Source: Flavobacteriaceae bacterium (GTDB taxonomy: Bacteria > Bacteroidota > Bacteroidia > Flavobacteriales > Flavobacteriaceae). From it: a stretch of DNA of 31,093 nucleotides. The stretch is taken from contig JABSPN010000002.1 in NCBI GenBank assembly GCA_013214425.1, positions 1-31,093 of the forward strand, read 5' to 3'. A program made the position numbers and the translations under genes. Positions 16,547-25,000 of the stretch are shown in pieces (positions within the stretch are counted from its first letter, which is position 1; every line of letters begins with the position of its first letter). The notes beneath the pieces are model-generated. The model did not search any database. It saw only the letters and a program-made list of their open reading frames with translations, and had not been told where the DNA came from.

Positions 16547-17277
16547 TATTTAAAATAGCTTAATAATTCGGCCTTCTTACTTGGTGCTACTTGAATTTCT
16601 TTGTTAGTTTGCAGTACCACACTTCCTCCTTTTCCTTTTCGGTATTTGACAACCGCATTGACATTCACCAGGAAAGATTTGTGTACACGCACAAAATTAG
16701 ACGCCTTGAGCGCTTCTTCAAAATACTTTAATGTTTTGCTCACTAATATTTTTCTGTTCTCCAGATAGATCTCTGTATAATTATCGTCAGCCTTACAATA
16801 CACAATATCCTGAATGTTCAGTACTTCAAATCCATCTTGTTGCGGAATGGTAATCTTACCTTCAACGATTTTACTAGATGGCTGTATCACATTATTCTCT
16901 AAGGCATTTTCTTTTTGCTTAATGACAAAAACATAATCAACTGCCTTAATCAATTCATCAATAGAAATAGGTTTCAGAAGATAATAAGACGCATGATTGT
17001 TTAGGGCATCTAAAGCGTAGTGATCGTAGGCGGTAACAAATACGGTTTCAAAGGTTCTGTCTCCTACTCGCTCCAGTAAATCGAAAGCATTTCCGAAGGG
17101 CATTTCCACATCAAGAAAAACCAGGTCTAACTCATTATTCCTAATCAGGATCAGAGCATCTTCAATATTAGAAGCCTCTCCCAGTAGATTTACTTTAGGG
17201 CAATACTTGGTAATATAATTGGTCAATATTTCACGGCTTTTGGCCTCATCTTCTACAATTATCGCTTTTAGTTCCAT
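16546..17277 (-). CDS. LytTR-family response regulator
   Basis: A 243-residue two-component regulator. Residues 1-125 are a receiver domain: acidic pocket VEDE (9-11), phosphoacceptor Asp56 in VFLDVEMP, and a conserved Lys in YYLLKPIS. Residues ~140-243 are a LytTR DNA-binding domain (IVYCKADDNYTEIYLENRKI, then FVRVHKSFLVNVNAV). The domain binds pairs of short direct repeats about two helical turns apart. The gene follows the LytS-type kinase gene by five bases, so the two are a cognate pair. It shares one base with the carbonic anhydrase gene. Confidence 0.93.
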   Translation of the reverse strand: MELKAIIVEDEAKSREILTNYITKYCPKVNLLGEASNIEDALILIRNNELDLVFLDVEMPFGNAFDLLERVGDRTFETVFVTAYDHYALDALNNHASYYLLKPISIDELIKAVDYVFVIKQKENALENNVIQPSSKIVEGKITIPQQDGFEVLNIQDIVYCKADDNYTEIYLENRKILVSKTLKYFEEALKASNFVRVHKSFLVNVNAVVKYRKGKGGSVVLQTNKEIQVAPSKKAELLSYFK

Positions 17278-17282
17278 TCTAG

Positions 17283-19571
17283 TTAGTCTTTTTTCAGTGT
17301 TAGTATTACTTTAGTTCCGGTGTGGTTGGGTTTATCTACGATCGCTACATCCACCTTGTCGTCATACATTTCATTCAAAATAGCGACTCTCTTTTTGATA
17401 TTTCCCATTCCTTTTGATTGTTGTTTCTTCTGATGCTGTGTTTTTAACTCTTTAGATTTCTCTCTTCCTATTCCGTTATCTTCAATACTGATTTGTATTA
17501 CTGAAGAAGTGACTTGTTTTACATGAATCATAAGAGATCCTTTTTCTTCTTTATAACGCAATCCGTGCCACACGGCATTTTCCACATAGGGCTGAAGCAA
17601 CATGGGTGGGATTTGAAAATCTGCTACCTCTATATCTTCATCAACATGTATTTCATAATCAAACTTATCCTGAAACCTGAAATGTTCCAGTTTGGTATAA
17701 ATCTCCAATAATTCAATCTCTTTTGATAACGGGATAAAATCCTGTTCAGAGTTCTCTAAAACACTTCGCATCAATTGAGAGAATTCACTTAAATAACGAT
17801 TTGCTGTACGCTCATCATTGGTAGCGATAAAACTATTCACCGAGTTTAACGCATTAAAAATAAAATGCGGATTCATCTGACTTCTCAACTGTTTTAAAGC
17901 CAATAAATTATTATTCAGCTTTTGTTGCTTCACGTTCCTGTACATATAGTAAGCCAACAGCGAGATTAAGAACAATCCGAACAATAATGAATAAATGATT
18001 GTCTTTTGGGTTTTATTGCTTTCTAAAGCCAGCTGAGAATCTTTCATCGCCAGGTTCAGTTTTCCTTCAGACAGCTCTCTATCTTTTTCTAAGCTTGTAA
18101 TCCTATTCTGACTCTTGGTTATTCTCTGATTAAATCTTGAGGCCTGAACAATCTCTTGCTCTTTCTTGATATATAGTTTCTCAACCAATGCAACATAATT
18201 CTTATAGATTTCATAAGCTGTTACAAAATCTAATTGCTCATCGTAGGCTTTGGAAAGTTTTTTAGTGGCATCTTTTTCAACTATCAAGTCCTCCCGTTTA
18301 TTCGCTTCTTTAATACTCTTTTCTAGATACGGAATCGCTTCTTTAAACTTCGATTGCTTGAAATAAGCATCACCAATTTTATAGTTTAACTTTTGAGGTG
18401 AAATTGTATTGCTTACACTGTTATCATTTATAAGAAAACCGCTATTCCCAAGGCCTGATATAGTGAAAACAGAATCAGGTTTCGGTAATTCTTTTACTTG
18501 CTCTAGATTTCTTTTCCTCAATTCTATCTCTTCATCAAAACGATTGTTTTGGCTTAAGAAGTCGGCTACTTTATCACTTTCCTGAATAGATCGTTGTATA
18601 TTTTCACTTTCAGCGAGCTGAAGTGAATTATTATAATAATCATCAGCTTCTGCATATTTTCCTTCCTGAGCAAAAACATCACCTATTTTAGAGTTTAAGT
18701 CGGTAATCTTAGGTGTAATCAAATGTTTTTCAGCAATAGTCAATCCTTTTCTATAATTATTTTCTGCTGAAGGCTCTTGTTTCAAGGCTATATAAGCATC
18801 TCCTAAAGCTTCATAATACTGAACCTTTTGGTAATTAGACAATTTACTTTTCTTGATATTTTTTAAGGTTTGAATGCTTAAATTATACTCTCCATTTAAG
18901 TAATACGCTTTCGCTAACTGTAACTGATTAGTAGGAGTTGAAAATAAGTTTTTACTCAGCCTAAAATTACTAATCGCCAAGTCATACTGGTTCCAATACA
19001 AATAAATCTCACCTAATTTCTCATAAGCTCTGGACACATTAGATTTACTTAACTCATTCTCCAGAGAAATCTCCAAGGCTTTTGATACATAATCAATACT
19101 AGTTGCAGCGTCTTTTTTAAGTGAAGAATTAGCTTTATAGAGATTACTATTAAACTCATCCATAACCTCGCCCGTGACAGCTTGCTTATACTTTTTATCT
19201 TCTTTGACTACTGCAACGCCTTTCTCTATATATATCGTAAGTTTTTCTTCAGACGTGACTTTATATACCACCTTTTCAAAACTTGGATGTGTGATTTCTA
19301 CTTCATCACCCAAAGCTGCTTGAATTTTAAACTCCCCTAATGAATTGGTTTTGGTAAACTCTGTATTAGCTATAGAAAGATCGGCGTCTTTAACACCTTC
19401 CCAGGAGTCTTTCATCTTAACCACTCCTCTTAGTGTAAACATGTTTTCTCTTTCGAATGGCTTGTTCTTCTTATTAGTATTACCGGCATCATTAAACTGA
19501 CCATAGGCTAGTCCGAAAAGCATCAGAAAGACAACTGTTATCTTATATGTAAAAGTGGTATTCTTATTCAT
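17283..19571 (-). CDS. LytS-type sensor histidine kinase with carboxypeptidase-regulatory-like domain and TPRs
   Basis: A membrane sensor kinase. The frame is open to an ATG at 19622, but I chose the ATG at 19571 because it begins a signal peptide (MNKNTTFTYKITVVFLMLFG), giving 762 residues. In order: a periplasmic beta domain of the carboxypeptidase-regulatory type (~44-115), a long stretch of tetratricopeptide repeats (~130-460), a coiled region, one membrane helix (~525-545, IIYSLLFGLFLISLLAYYMY) and a His_kinase/LytS core. The phosphorylated His is His569 in QMNPHFIFNALNS. The ATPase domain has NGIGREKSK and ends with GTKVILTL. It should phosphorylate the adjacent LytTR regulator. The TPR region probably senses a periplasmic partner; the signal is unknown. 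Confidence 0.92.
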   Translation of the reverse strand: MNKNTTFTYKITVVFLMLFGLAYGQFNDAGNTNKKNKPFERENMFTLRGVVKMKDSWEGVKDADLSIANTEFTKTNSLGEFKIQAALGDEVEITHPSFEKVVYKVTSEEKLTIYIEKGVAVVKEDKKYKQAVTGEVMDEFNSNLYKANSSLKKDAATSIDYVSKALEISLENELSKSNVSRAYEKLGEIYLYWNQYDLAISNFRLSKNLFSTPTNQLQLAKAYYLNGEYNLSIQTLKNIKKSKLSNYQKVQYYEALGDAYIALKQEPSAENNYRKGLTIAEKHLITPKITDLNSKIGDVFAQEGKYAEADDYYNNSLQLAESENIQRSIQESDKVADFLSQNNRFDEEIELRKRNLEQVKELPKPDSVFTISGLGNSGFLINDNSVSNTISPQKLNYKIGDAYFKQSKFKEAIPYLEKSIKEANKREDLIVEKDATKKLSKAYDEQLDFVTAYEIYKNYVALVEKLYIKKEQEIVQASRFNQRITKSQNRITSLEKDRELSEGKLNLAMKDSQLALESNKTQKTIIYSLLFGLFLISLLAYYMYRNVKQQKLNNNLLALKQLRSQMNPHFIFNALNSVNSFIATNDERTANRYLSEFSQLMRSVLENSEQDFIPLSKEIELLEIYTKLEHFRFQDKFDYEIHVDEDIEVADFQIPPMLLQPYVENAVWHGLRYKEEKGSLMIHVKQVTSSVIQISIEDNGIGREKSKELKTQHQKKQQSKGMGNIKKRVAILNEMYDDKVDVAIVDKPNHTGTKVILTLKKD

Positions 19572-19668
19572 ATCATCGATTGTAAACTTACACACTTTAT
19601 ACCAAAGAATAAAATAGCCCACTCGTAAAAAAGCCTTAAATCGACTAATTTTCCATTCAAAATAACCT

Positions 19669-19700
19669 GTTCACTCATTAAAATGGATTGTTTACTCATT
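19669..19700. promoter_or_regulatory. Two-copy direct repeat resembling a LytTR-type binding site
   Basis: GTTCACTCATT (19669-19679) and GTTTACTCATT (19690-19700) differ at one position and are offset by exactly 21 bases, two helical turns. This is the geometry LytTR regulators recognise. It lies in the divergent gap, 98 bases from the kinase start (19571) and 71 from the VWA lipoprotein start (19772). Confidence 0.5.
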
Positions 19701-19721
19701 CAGAGTCCCTACAACCTCATT

Positions 19722-19757
19722 TTTGGTTTTTCTTAGCATAACCTGACGCTACATTTA
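19722..19757 (+). promoter_or_regulatory. Weak promoter candidate for the VWA lipoprotein gene
   Basis: TTTG (19722-19725) and TACATTTA (19750-19757) resemble the two Bacteroidota promoter boxes, but the spacing is 24 bases and the last base of the -7 box is A, not G. A poor match is what would be expected of an activator-dependent promoter. The direct repeat at 19669-19700 sits just upstream. Tentative. Confidence 0.3.
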
Positions 19758-19771
19758 CAAAAAAAACAATT

Positions 19772-20941
19772 ATGAAGAAATTAAATAGAATTCTCGCATT
19801 AATCCTTATAATTAGCTTCTTTTCTTGCCAGGCAACTACAAAAGAAGAAAAAGCAATCGCAAAAAATACAACATATTCAGCTATTGAAGTGATTGAAGAC
19901 AATACAATTCAAGTTGCCCTATTATTGGACACAAGTAATAGTATGGATGGCTTAATCGATCAAGCCAAAGCGCAACTATGGCAAATTGTTAACGAACTTT
20001 CTTATGCAAAATGTGAAGGAGAAAGACCTAACTTAGAAATTGCTCTATACGAATACGGTAACGACAACTTATTAAAAAAAGATGGGTACATAAGACAAGT
20101 ATTAGCTTTTACAAAAGATTTAGATGATATCTCTGAGAGACTTTTCTCACTAACTACTAATGGAGGAAGTGAGTATTGCGGCCAAGTAATACAAACTTCT
20201 TTAGATAAGTTGCCATGGAGAAAAGGTAAGAACGATCTAAAATTAATTTTTATTGCCGGTAATGAGCCTTTTACTCAGGGACCAGTGAACTATAAAGACG
20301 CTTCTTTAAATGCTAAAGAAAAAGATGTGACGATTAATACGATTTTTTGCGGTGAATACAACCATGGGATTTCTGGAATGTGGCAAGATGGAGCTTTACA
20401 AACTAGTGGAGATTATATGTCGATAGACCATAATGTAAAAACTGTTCATATTCCGTCTCCTTATGATGATCAAATATTACAGTTAAATATTCAATTAAAT
20501 GGAACGTATATTTACTACGGAAGACATGGGAAGAAAAAAGCAACGGCTCAGGCGGTTCAAGATTCTAATGCGCAAGGATATAGTGAAGCCAACGCGGTAA
20601 GCAGAACAGTAACAAAGAGTTCTGGGTTTTACCAAAACTCATCTTGGGATTTAGTTGATGCAGAAGAAGAGGAAGATTTCGATTTAAAAGATGTTGACAA
20701 GAAATCATTACCTGAAGATTTACAAGGTAAAAGCTTAAAAGAAATAGAAAAAATCATCGAAGAAAAAAGGGCTGAAAGAAAGAACATTCAAAATCAAATT
20801 CAGGAGTTAAACCAAAAAAGATTGGAGTTTATTGCAGAAAAAAAGAAAGACAATGCTTCTGATCAAAACCTGGAGAATGCATTAATCAATACGATTAAAA
20901 AACAGGCCTCTCGTAAAAACTATACTTGGAAAAAGAACTAA
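19772..20941 (+). CDS. VWA-domain lipoprotein
   Basis: A 389-residue lipoprotein with a lipobox ending at Cys19 (SFFSC). Residues ~45-240 form a von Willebrand factor A domain. The metal-binding MIDAS motif is intact as DTSNS (Asp53, Ser55, Ser57), followed by strands such as IALYEYGND and LKLIFIAGNEPF. Residues ~325-375 are a charged coiled coil (EIEKIIEEKRAERKN and on). VWA domains with a MIDAS bind protein partners through Mg2+, so a periplasmic or surface scaffolding role is plausible; no specific function can be assigned. The gene stands alone, divergent from the sensor kinase and followed by a bidirectional terminator. Confidence 0.87.
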   Translation: MKKLNRILALILIISFFSCQATTKEEKAIAKNTTYSAIEVIEDNTIQVALLLDTSNSMDGLIDQAKAQLWQIVNELSYAKCEGERPNLEIALYEYGNDNLLKKDGYIRQVLAFTKDLDDISERLFSLTTNGGSEYCGQVIQTSLDKLPWRKGKNDLKLIFIAGNEPFTQGPVNYKDASLNAKEKDVTINTIFCGEYNHGISGMWQDGALQTSGDYMSIDHNVKTVHIPSPYDDQILQLNIQLNGTYIYYGRHGKKKATAQAVQDSNAQGYSEANAVSRTVTKSSGFYQNSSWDLVDAEEEEDFDLKDVDKKSLPEDLQGKSLKEIEKIIEEKRAERKNIQNQIQELNQKRLEFIAEKKKDNASDQNLENALINTIKKQASRKNYTWKKN

Positions 20942-20959
20942 GCCTCACTATATCTCAAT

Positions 20960-20991
20960 AAAAAAGGGTGTCTGAATAGACACCCTTTTTT
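20960..20991. terminator. Bidirectional terminator between the VWA gene and the sprF-like gene
   Basis: AAAAAGGGTGTCT (20961-20973) and AGACACCCTTTTT (20978-20990) are perfect complements around a GAAT loop, extended by one A-T pair on each side. The A-rich left arm and T-rich right arm make it work in both directions. It serves the two convergent genes. Confidence 0.93.
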
Positions 20992-21008
20992 ATATATAGC
21001 ATTTCTTC

Positions 21009-22010
21009 TTAATTTACATAAGGACACTTACAATCATAAGCTTCGTCTCTACAGAATAGGTTCAATCCAAGAGTTAACTGGTGAAAGCCTCCATTCTCAA
21101 AAACAATGGCTCCAGATTGTTTCGTATATTGATAAGCAAACATGAAGTTATTATAGTTAATTCCGATAAAAGGACTAATATATGTTAGCTTTTGATTATC
21201 TACAGAAGTACCATCTAAAAACTCAGCTCCATCTAAACTTCTTCTGTATGATAAACCTCCCCATACTTTACCCCAATCAGTTTCTTTATATACTTTAGCA
21301 TTAAAATCAAAAGAAGCCTCTTCTGTTTGCTCTACTAACTGGAACATTACAGAAGGCTCGATAGTCCACTCACTATATCCAGGATTAAAAGTATATCCTC
21401 CAGTAAATAAATACCTTCTCAAGTTTGTACTTTCAACAGCTGTATAGATGTCTCTACCACTTCCTAATAAGTTTTTAATTGTAAAGTGGGCGAATAATTC
21501 ATCTAACTGATAAGACATCCCAAAATCAACGTTAAAATATGTTGCACTTTGCTCAACTCCTGAAATAATTGGATCAAAATCTGTTAATGAAAATTCTGAT
21601 TCGTCTAATCTACTTTGAACAACACCCACACTTAATCCAAATGACACCATACTTAAGTCAATCGTGTTTCTAGATAAAAGTAAGTGATGCGCATACGTTA
21701 CATATCCACCAGTTTGTGAGTGGTAACCATTTTGATCATTAAAAAATATGGCTCCGAACCCTGAAGGCCCATCATCTGAAACCTTTGAGTTATAAGATAA
21801 CGTCTGTAAATTTGGAGCTTCATCCTGGTCAAACCATTGTAAACGCGCTGTAGCTCTAAGCTTGGCACAATTTGATGCACCAGCCATAGATGGGTGAATC
21901 AAATAATAGTTGTCAGTTAGATAATCAGTATAAATAGGCAATCCCTCTTGTGCACTCATCATTCCGGTAATTATAAATACCAAAACAACCCAATATTTCT
22001 TAATGCTCAT
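21009..22010 (-). CDS. PorP/SprF-family type IX secretion membrane protein
   Basis: A 333-residue predicted outer-membrane barrel. A signal peptide (MSIKKYWVVLVFIITGMMSA) is followed by QEGLPIYTDYLTDNYYLIHPSMAG, a start typical of PorP/SprF proteins, which have PxF/Y...YxxN...NPAxAG-like openings. The following strands and the Cys-rich tail (LFCRDEAYDCKCPYVN) also fit. In Flavobacterium johnsoniae SprF is needed for secretion of the adhesin SprB. Family members usually sit next to genes for large proteins with type B C-terminal domains, as here: its start is 3 bases from the stop of the 1,566-residue repeat protein. A role as partner of one or both upstream proteins is inferred. Confidence 0.92.
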   Translation of the reverse strand: MSIKKYWVVLVFIITGMMSAQEGLPIYTDYLTDNYYLIHPSMAGASNCAKLRATARLQWFDQDEAPNLQTLSYNSKVSDDGPSGFGAIFFNDQNGYHSQTGGYVTYAHHLLLSRNTIDLSMVSFGLSVGVVQSRLDESEFSLTDFDPIISGVEQSATYFNVDFGMSYQLDELFAHFTIKNLLGSGRDIYTAVESTNLRRYLFTGGYTFNPGYSEWTIEPSVMFQLVEQTEEASFDFNAKVYKETDWGKVWGGLSYRRSLDGAEFLDGTSVDNQKLTYISPFIGINYNNFMFAYQYTKQSGAIVFENGGFHQLTLGLNLFCRDEAYDCKCPYVN

Positions 22011-22013
22011 TAT

Positions 22014-25000
22014 TTATCGTTTAAGTGTAAAATGCTTATTAAATTCTTTCTCTATGTTATCTTCTATGTAAACCACTCTAAACCAGTAATCTGAAGCAGG
22101 TAACAAACTCCCGTTGTACGTTCCATCCCATCCTGCTCCATTAGGGTCTAATTGTTTTAACAATTTCCCATAACGGTCAAATATAAAAATTTTTGCGATA
22201 CTTCCGCAATGTCCGCCTATGATATTCCATGTATCGTGGTAATTATCTGCATTTGGAGTGAAATATTTAGGATAATCGATCACACAAACCTCTAATACAA
22301 TATCATCACACCCATTTACATCTCGTATCGTAACATAATGTAATCCCGGTTCTACATCTGTGAATATTCCACTATCCTGAAAAGGACCGCCATCCAAACT
22401 AAATTGATACACTCCTAAACCACTTGCCGTTGCCTCTATCGTATGATTATCCGAAAATGCTAAACTCGTAACATCTGCACTATATGTAAGCGCTGGGGAA
22501 GACGAATCTATTGTGATACTCGCCTCATTAAAACAACCATCTCCATTGGCATTCGATACGATAACTGTATACACTCCCGGTGCATTAGCAAAAATTCCTG
22601 ATGTGGTATCTGGTAATAAATCTGCTCCTAAATACCATTCAAAATTATATAGCGCCGCATCCAATCCTGTGTCTATAAATGGAACATCTGGTATCGGATT
22701 ACCAGCCTCATCTAAACAAACTACTGTCTTATCGGCTGTAAGAGTTACCTGTGGTATTGGGTTATAGATATCAAAACTCACCAGCTCAAAACACATCGTG
22801 TTTGGATTCTCTATCCTCACCCAAATTGTCTGTGGATTCGTCGTATTTGCAAACATCGTTGGATCTCCTGTATCATTAATATCATTTTGGTCATTTACTG
22901 CATCATCATAACTAGTAAAATAACCTGTTATAGCCGATAAATTATCTGTAGATAAAATCAGCGTATCATAAGTCTGTAAATTAAATACTGCTGAACCATC
23001 TGAATCCGTATCACACGCTGTTAATGGATCCAATCCAAATGAATAGGGTGTCGGGTTAGGTTTTACCTCTAAAGTCAATATCGTGAATGATTGACAGCCG
23101 GTATCATTATCAGTAACCACTACTCCTAAAGTCTGTGGATTTGTAATATTGGTATAATTTGTAGGGTCTGTAATCACATTGATATCTGCCGCTGCATCTG
23201 CTGGGCTTGGGTAATACGTAATCGTTACATTAGTGTTCCCTTGTGCAATCTCATCATTCTTTAACGTTAGATCAAATACCGTAAAGCCATCATTATTCTG
23301 TCCTAAATCATCACAAACACTAAATGGGTCTGGCGGTGTTCCGATATCGATTGGCGCATTGTTCACCACTAAGTTGAACATACGAATTGCCGGACAACCT
23401 GTATTCACACTCTCTACTCTTAACCAGATAGGTTCTGGATTGGTAGTATTAGGATATAAAGCCGGTAATGGGTTCACATCATTGATCGCATCTGCTTCAC
23501 TAATGTGGAACGTTAAAATATAATCTGATGGCAATCCAACTAAAGCTGGATCGCTATAAATCTCTGCTAAACGATCGGCTCTGTATAAGTCAAAGGTCAC
23601 TGTAGCATCTTGATCTACATCACATACTACATAATCACTAATCTCCTCTGGAAGCTCTGGACCATCTATAACATTCAAACATAACTGCAAAGACGTATTA
23701 GCACAAGTCGTTACTGTATCATAAACTCTAATAAATACACATTGTGGGTTCTGATCACTTGAATTGTTAAATGGACTTACTATTGGGTTACTACCTAAAT
23801 CGGCCTCATCTTGAGTTAAGTGGAAGGTCACTAAAGCGTTTGGATCGGTAGTAATCTGTGGAATCACTGAATCTAAATCAAATGATCCTACATTATCATT
23901 ATCATCATCACAAAAATCTAAAGCCAATGGCTGATTCGCTGCCGGCAATGGCGTTACAATTAAATTCATCTCACCGATAGTGAAACATCCAGTAGTTAAG
24001 TTATCAACTCTTGGGTAGACCACCTGTAAATTAGGTACTATATTCGTATATAAATCTGGTAATGGGTTTACCGCTGCAGTAGCGTCAGCTAAACTGAAAT
24101 AATACATCACCTGTAAAGTCGTATCACCAATCGTTACCGTATTATTCATACTCACTAAATCAAATTCCTCAAACCCATCACCAGCATTATTTACATCACA
24201 TAACGTGAAATCAACAGGCGTCGCAATTGTAGGGTTTCCATGTATAATAACTTCAAAACTAGATTCATCAAAACACAGCCCTAATGGATCTCCAGCGTAG
24301 ATAAAAATCGTTTGAGTAGTTGCAATAGCATCACCAGGATTTAACATCGTTCCTGTACCTCCAGGACCTGTATAATAATCACCAACTGTTAAAACAGGTA
24401 ATATATAGGCAGTATCACATAGTTCTACATCAGGTAAAACATCTACGGTAGGTGTAATGTGGATTGTAATAGTAAAACTGTGTTCACTAGTACAATTCGG
24501 AGTTGTAGCTGTTTCAGAATAAATAAATAATGTTGTAGTAATATTAATAACATCTCCTGGGTTTAACATCGTTCCAGTAGCACCAGTTCCAGTATAATAA
24601 ACTCCGTCAGTTAAATCAGGCAATGTATAAGTGTCACATGCCTCTACATCTGCTGGTGTATCAACTGCAGGAAAAGCAATTATAGTTAACACAACAGGTA
24701 TTCTATCACTTGCACATCCAGAAACAGCTTGTTCTGCCTCAGCAAAATACGTGTAAACTCCAGGCGTAGATGGTATAGCAGGTGTATAGGTTAAACTATT
24801 GGCTGCTAATAAAGTTCCACCAACAGCAGCATCATACCAATTTACTTCATCTCCCAAAGCTGGTGCGCCTGGAAGAGCTACTGATAAGATTGGAATAGCG
24901 CTTCCTTCACAAATACTTGGATCGTTAGGACTTATAGGCGTGTCAATAAATGGACATGGGCAAAGTGGCGAAGTAATATCCAAAGTTCCTAAACAAGCAG

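Noticed and set aside
19572..19622. Longer N-terminus for the sensor kinase beginning at 19622
   Set aside because: The extra 17 residues come before a normal signal peptide that starts at 19571; they look like chance open frame in the divergent gap.
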